NCBI GenBank assembly: GCA_016712345.1
Contig: JADJRH010000001.1
Coordinates: forward strand, 682,001 to 746,000
Direction of reading: 5' to 3'
Origin: Polyangiaceae bacterium
Lineage (GTDB): Bacteria > Myxococcota_A > Polyangia > Polyangiales > Polyangiaceae
DNA: 64,000 nt
A model generated the notes under the pieces. It worked only from the letters and a program-made list of their open reading frames with translations. It made no database searches and had not been told where the DNA came from. Within the stretch, counting starts at the first letter, position 1. The number at the start of each line of letters is the position of its first letter. Below are positions 60,577-64,000 of this stretch, in pieces. Position numbers and translations under genes: made by a program.

Positions 60577-62915
60577 TGGCCCACCATTCTCAAACGCCCG
60601 TCGGAGAAGTTTCCGATGCGGCGGTTAACGCAAGAAAGAAACTTGCATTGCTCGCCGCCGGAAGCACACGGAAGCAAAGCGTTTTCGCACTCTTTTTTAA
60701 CACCTTCCGTGGGTGCGGCATCACATGTTTCGCGTTGGAAGGTGGCAACGTCGTCGCGGCACTTTGCGAGGACGCAGGAGCCGGCGCCGGAACAGCTTGT
60801 TTCAGGATCGCTCTTGCAGACGTCGCCGGCGGCGGCGCCAATCGCAGTGGACTTGCAGGCGTCGGGGTCAATAGAGCAGTCAATGCTGGAAGCGGTGCAA
60901 GCGCATACAAACGCTTCGTTTCCCGTGCCCAAGTCGGCGCAGTCGGCGTCGGTGGAGCAGAGGCGGAGATCTCCAGAATCATCGGCCCCACATGCGGCAC
61001 CCGCGCGAATGAAGTCAATCAACGCGTCGCGCTGTTGGATCTGAGTATCAAATTGGGTGGTGTTGCGTTGAAGTACGCGGAATCCACTTCCACCTTGAGC
61101 TAGGTAGTTGGAGGTGGCAAGTTCGTAGGTGCTCAGACCGTCGATTGGAATCCAGCAGCGGCCGGTGCCTTCAGCATCACAGCTGCCAAACTCGCCTCCA
61201 CAGTCGGCGTCATTTGCGCAGGCTTTGTCGGAGGCACCAATAAAGACATGTGTGGCAACACCGGGCCGGATTTGATCTTCACCGGGAACAGGACAGCTTT
61301 CAAACCCGGGGTCTACCTGACCTTTTTTGGTGTACGCGGAGCAGTCAATCACAACGCGGGCGCCGTCGATCTGAACCTGCGACACACAGCCGCGTCCGGC
61401 GGAGCGACGCGCCGCAAAGTCAAAGAGGTCTTTTACTTCACAGCCTGAAAGCTGCATTTTGGTAATCGAGTTGTCGAATGGGAAGATGTTGTACATCTGC
61501 TCCACGGTGACAGGCCCCGGAACGAGGTCGGCTCGAATACCCGTTGTATTCGTCAGCGAAAAGTCTGTCTGAACACCGAGGCGAAGGCGGGCAGCGGTGG
61601 CGACCATGTTTCCGAGCGGAGAGTCGCCGCCGGTTGTGGAGAAGCGGCGCGACCCGTCGAGAGCATACCCAACCAACAATTCAAGGTTGGCAAGCGCATC
61701 TAGACCTTGTCCGTACGGCTCCAATAGCTCGTACACAATTGGGTCATTGGGCTCGTTTTCGGTAACCGGGAAGAGTTTGAGTTCGTGCGTTAATGACTCA
61801 AAGCCGTTAAGCGGGTCATACACTTTTTCAGGGTCGTCTTTAAAGTCGTCCGGGTTATTGGAAAGCACCAAATCAAGCCGAGCAACGTATTTGGCAAAGG
61901 CGCCCGAGTGGGCGAGGATCACGTCGCGGGGTGTACAATAACGACGAACTTTTGGATGTTCAGAATTGAGGTCGGTCGCGTCTTCACTCGATAAAAGCTC
62001 TATGTAATGGCGGCCTTCGTCGTCAACGTTTGCGCAATCGCGCACTCGCTTTGGAGGCTGCAAAACAATGTGATTGTGGCCTCCCAATACCACGTCAATA
62101 CCGGTGGTATTGGCAATCATGCGCTCGTCCACCTCAAGCCCGAGGTGCGTAACGAACACAATGAGATCGACGGCGGGGCGCAATAGATCGACATAAAACT
62201 GCGCCACTTCAATTGTATTGAGCGGTGTAATGCCGAGGCGATTGGGCGCTTCAAAGATGGACGTAATGCTGGAAAGGTTTCCCATTCCAATGACGGCGAC
62301 TTTGAGGCCGTCGAGATTGAACGTTGTGTACGGCTGCATAATGCTGCCGAGCGGTGACGCGCCGGGCATGCTGGGATCTTCAAGCAGGTAATTGGCCGCC
62401 AATACCGGATAGTCGGCCCAGTTTTGCAATTGAATGGCAAGGTTTAATGCGCCGCGATCAAACTCGTGGTTTGCCACGATCATTGCGTCGGCGCCCATGG
62501 CGCTGAGTGCCCGAATTTCAGCTTCACCGGCGTAGAAGTTAAAGATCGGAGCGCCCTGAAAACAGTCACCGCCGTCAATATGGAGTACACGTGACGAACG
62601 GGCGCGCTCTCGACCGATGATGTGCGAGATGCGCGCGACCCCGCCGACGTTGGCGATGGAGCCCGACGCTCCCAAACCCAACCCCGCGTCGACCTGGCCA
62701 ATTTGGAGGTTGTACGGGAACAGGCGCGAGTGAATGTCCGACGTGTGAATGAGCGTGAGGTGAACCTGGCCCTTGAGCGGGGGGGGCGCCTCGCTGGTCA
62801 CACAGCCGGTACTTCCGGTGGTTGCCGTCGCAATCGCCGCTGCGGCGAGCGCCGGGAGGACCAGAATGCCCGCGGCCTTTTTCGCGAGCCCGGCCCAAGA
62901 GCGCAGCATCGTCAT
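60573..62915 (-). CDS. 5'-nucleotidase / 2',3'-cyclic phosphodiesterase (UshA-type) lipoprotein
   Basis: The 780-residue exported hydrolase has a signal and lipobox-like STGC. The metallophosphoesterase motifs are in order: LIHTSDIHSRLF, HIDGGDCFQGAP, VANHEFDRG, VFVTHLG and LGGHNHIVLQP. The C-terminal substrate domain has TNTTGIRADLVPGPVTVEQM and NIFPFDNSITKM. It should cleave phosphate from extracellular or periplasmic nucleotides. Unusual are about 130 extra C-terminal residues with cysteine pairs such as CANDADCGG and CSTDADCADLG. It starts the operon with the 493-residue lipoprotein and the barrel. A divergent TPR gene starts 66 bp away. Confidence 0.92.
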   Translation of the reverse strand: MTMLRSWAGLAKKAAGILVLPALAAAAIATATTGSTGCVTSEAPPPLKGQVHLTLIHTSDIHSRLFPYNLQIGQVDAGLGLGASGSIANVGGVARISHIIGRERARSSRVLHIDGGDCFQGAPIFNFYAGEAEIRALSAMGADAMIVANHEFDRGALNLAIQLQNWADYPVLAANYLLEDPSMPGASPLGSIMQPYTTFNLDGLKVAVIGMGNLSSITSIFEAPNRLGITPLNTIEVAQFYVDLLRPAVDLIVFVTHLGLEVDERMIANTTGIDVVLGGHNHIVLQPPKRVRDCANVDDEGRHYIELLSSEDATDLNSEHPKVRRYCTPRDVILAHSGAFAKYVARLDLVLSNNPDDFKDDPEKVYDPLNGFESLTHELKLFPVTENEPNDPIVYELLEPYGQGLDALANLELLVGYALDGSRRFSTTGGDSPLGNMVATAARLRLGVQTDFSLTNTTGIRADLVPGPVTVEQMYNIFPFDNSITKMQLSGCEVKDLFDFAARRSAGRGCVSQVQIDGARVVIDCSAYTKKGQVDPGFESCPVPGEDQIRPGVATHVFIGASDKACANDADCGGEFGSCDAEGTGRCWIPIDGLSTYELATSNYLAQGGSGFRVLQRNTTQFDTQIQQRDALIDFIRAGAACGADDSGDLRLCSTDADCADLGTGNEAFVCACTASSIDCSIDPDACKSTAIGAAAGDVCKSDPETSCSGAGSCVLAKCRDDVATFQRETCDAAPTEGVKKECENALLPCASGGEQCKFLSCVNRRIGNFSDGRLRMVGQ

Positions 62916-62981
62916 AGCTTGGCCGGACGTTACGGACCTACCGGTGTCATCTCAAGGAAAAACAAGTAGAGTTCGTATGAC

Positions 62982-63983
62982 GTGAATCCCGCAGCGCTCC
63001 TCCTCGCCCTGGGCCTGGCTGCGCCACAGCCATTGGCAACGTCTGGATCCTCGCTGCTGTCCGCTGCTTCGGCATCGGGCAGGCCTCGCGAGTGTATGTC
63101 GAGTTCGCGACGCGCGCTCCGGCAGGGGCCAAGCGTTTGGGAGCGCGCACGTGTGCCGACGCTCCAAAAATATTGCGACATGTTGTCGCGAGCGCGGGCG
63201 CAGCTCGGGTCAAATCCCGAATTGTCGAAGCAGGCGGCGCTCGAAGCCGAAAAAGCGCTTCCGGGAAAAGCGGCACCTCACGTTGCGATTGCGCGCGCGT
63301 CGCTTGCACTCGGCGATCTTGAAACCGCTGCAAAAGAATTTTTGGCGGCCAAAAAGATCGACGCTCGGAGTGTTGAAGACCCGTCCACCATGCACGATCT
63401 GAGTCGGGTGCTTCGAAAAACGGGCAATCGTGAAGAGGCGCTGAAGATTTATCGCGCGCTCGTGCCGCGCGTCGATCTGCTCGGGTCAACCGACACGCGC
63501 GTGAGTGTACTCCTTGAAGCGGCGCACGCTTCTATGGCTGCGTACGCAGAAAACCCGGAAAAAGCAGCCAAGTCAGACGCACGTGATTTGCCGAATGCTC
63601 TCGACGAAGCGATCGCCTATCTGCGCGAGGCAAAGCAGCGACCACCGACGATGTTGTCAAACGACGTCGCGCTGACGTTGGTGTTGGCCCTCGATCGCGC
63701 CGGTGAACACGATGCCGCGGACGCGGCGTTGGCAGATGCGCATCGGACCGGAGCACGTGTACGCAAAGCGTCGCTTGAGTACCTTTCGTCAAACGATGAG
63801 CGGCTCGCTCTTGAAGCGCTGGTTCTTGAAGGGTCGGATCGAGCGGCAGCCGTCAAAATGTGGGAGAGTTATTTGGCGACCGCCGCTGGAAAAGGCCCGT
63901 GGGCTGGAGCGGCGCGATCGCGTCTCGACGCGTTGAAACGGGGCGGCGGAAAAGCGAAGAAGCCGGCTGGCAAAAAACCATGA
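62982..63983 (+). CDS. TPR protein with signal peptide
   Basis: The 333-residue protein starts at GTG 62982 with a hydrophobic N-terminus (NPAALLLALGLAAPQPLA). It carries TPR-like helices (PHVAIARASLALGDLETAAK, HDLSRVLRKTGNREEALKIY, LTLVLALDRAGEHDAADAAL) and a Lys/Gly/Pro-rich end (KAKKPAGKKP). Processed, it would be periplasmic. The stop overlaps the next start (ATGA), so a following gene is probably translated with it. No function assigned. Confidence 0.75.
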   Translation: MNPAALLLALGLAAPQPLATSGSSLLSAASASGRPRECMSSSRRALRQGPSVWERARVPTLQKYCDMLSRARAQLGSNPELSKQAALEAEKALPGKAAPHVAIARASLALGDLETAAKEFLAAKKIDARSVEDPSTMHDLSRVLRKTGNREEALKIYRALVPRVDLLGSTDTRVSVLLEAAHASMAAYAENPEKAAKSDARDLPNALDEAIAYLREAKQRPPTMLSNDVALTLVLALDRAGEHDAADAALADAHRTGARVRKASLEYLSSNDERLALEALVLEGSDRAAAVKMWESYLATAAGKGPWAGAARSRLDALKRGGGKAKKPAGKKP

Positions 63984-64000
63984 AGCCGTCGCTCGCGCGA
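63980..64000 (+). CDS. Start of a further gene (partial)
   Basis: The ATG at 63980 overlaps the stop of the TPR gene (ATGA) and reads MKPSLAR to the window edge, which could be the start of a signal peptide. It is too short to identify. Confidence 0.4.

Noticed and set aside
1..64000. tRNA, rRNA, CRISPR array, prophage or intact IS
   Set aside because: I looked for T-loop-like GTTCGAATC motifs in the gaps, regular direct repeats with spacers, and transposase or integrase motifs, and found none that stand up.

Overview
The window looks like chromosomal DNA of a GC-rich, predatory- or social-type deltaproteobacterium, most likely a member of the Myxococcota. This is inferred from very abundant TPR and HEAT repeat proteins, many lipoproteins with Gly/Thr-rich or Cys-rich surface regions, a VgrG with a toxin-like C-terminus next to a DUF2169 protein, PAS and receiver histidine kinases, and 4-hydroxybenzoyl-CoA reductase genes. 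I saw no rRNA, tRNA, CRISPR array, phage or intact insertion sequence.

Layout. 1-10.5 kb: one enormous minus-strand TPR gene that runs off the left edge (over 3,500 codons in the window) and carries one frameshift near 6660. 10.8-12.6 kb: 3-hydroxyacyl-CoA dehydrogenase and enoyl-CoA hydratase. 12.6-18.4 kb: small membrane proteins and lipoproteins, a DUF5522 protein, two paralogous Cys-rich lipoproteins and several intergenic repeats. 18.8-22.9 kb: hcrC-hcrA-hcrB for 4-hydroxybenzoyl-CoA reductase, with hcrA split by a one-base frameshift. 23.1-29.0 kb: a pyroglutamyl-peptidase-like gene, then a type VI secretion effector module (VgrG-metallopeptidase, unknown protein, DUF2169). 29.0-37.1 kb: ybaK, astB, aldo-keto reductase, obgE, a receiver-PAS-kinase, a papain-like lipoprotein and radC. 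37.1-42.5 kb: a minus-strand run of HEAT protein, xseB, cinA-like, mepA and TPR genes. 42.8-44.6 kb: a radical SAM protein of the tetraether-lipid-synthase (MJ0619) type. 44.6-47.2 kb: hemerythrin, a lipoprotein with tandem LecA-like domains, and a membrane-anchored PD-(D/E)XK-like protein. 47.2-54.8 kb: a four-gene operon coding Hsp70, a TPR protein fused to a Lon peptidase domain, a membrane J-like TPR protein and a membrane TPR protein. 54.7-64 kb: PAS kinase, Cys-rich lipoprotein, a minus-strand operon of 5'-nucleotidase, lipoprotein and outer-membrane barrel, and a TPR gene.

The strongest candidates for an undescribed system are the 47.2-54.8 kb operon, which pairs an Hsp70 with a Lon-type Ser-Lys peptidase domain lacking its AAA+ motor and with an atypical membrane J protein, and the T6SS effector module at 23.9-29.0 kb. 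Other points of note are the bacterial Tes-like gene, a pair of about 320-bp MITE-like elements with terminal inverted repeats, a three-copy REP-like palindrome, paired palindromes upstream of radC, and an apparent excess of the heptamer GGGTAGA/TCTACCC in most of the window.

Gene starts were chosen by ribosome binding sites, signal peptides and family lengths. Functions rest on motifs read by eye, with no database search.
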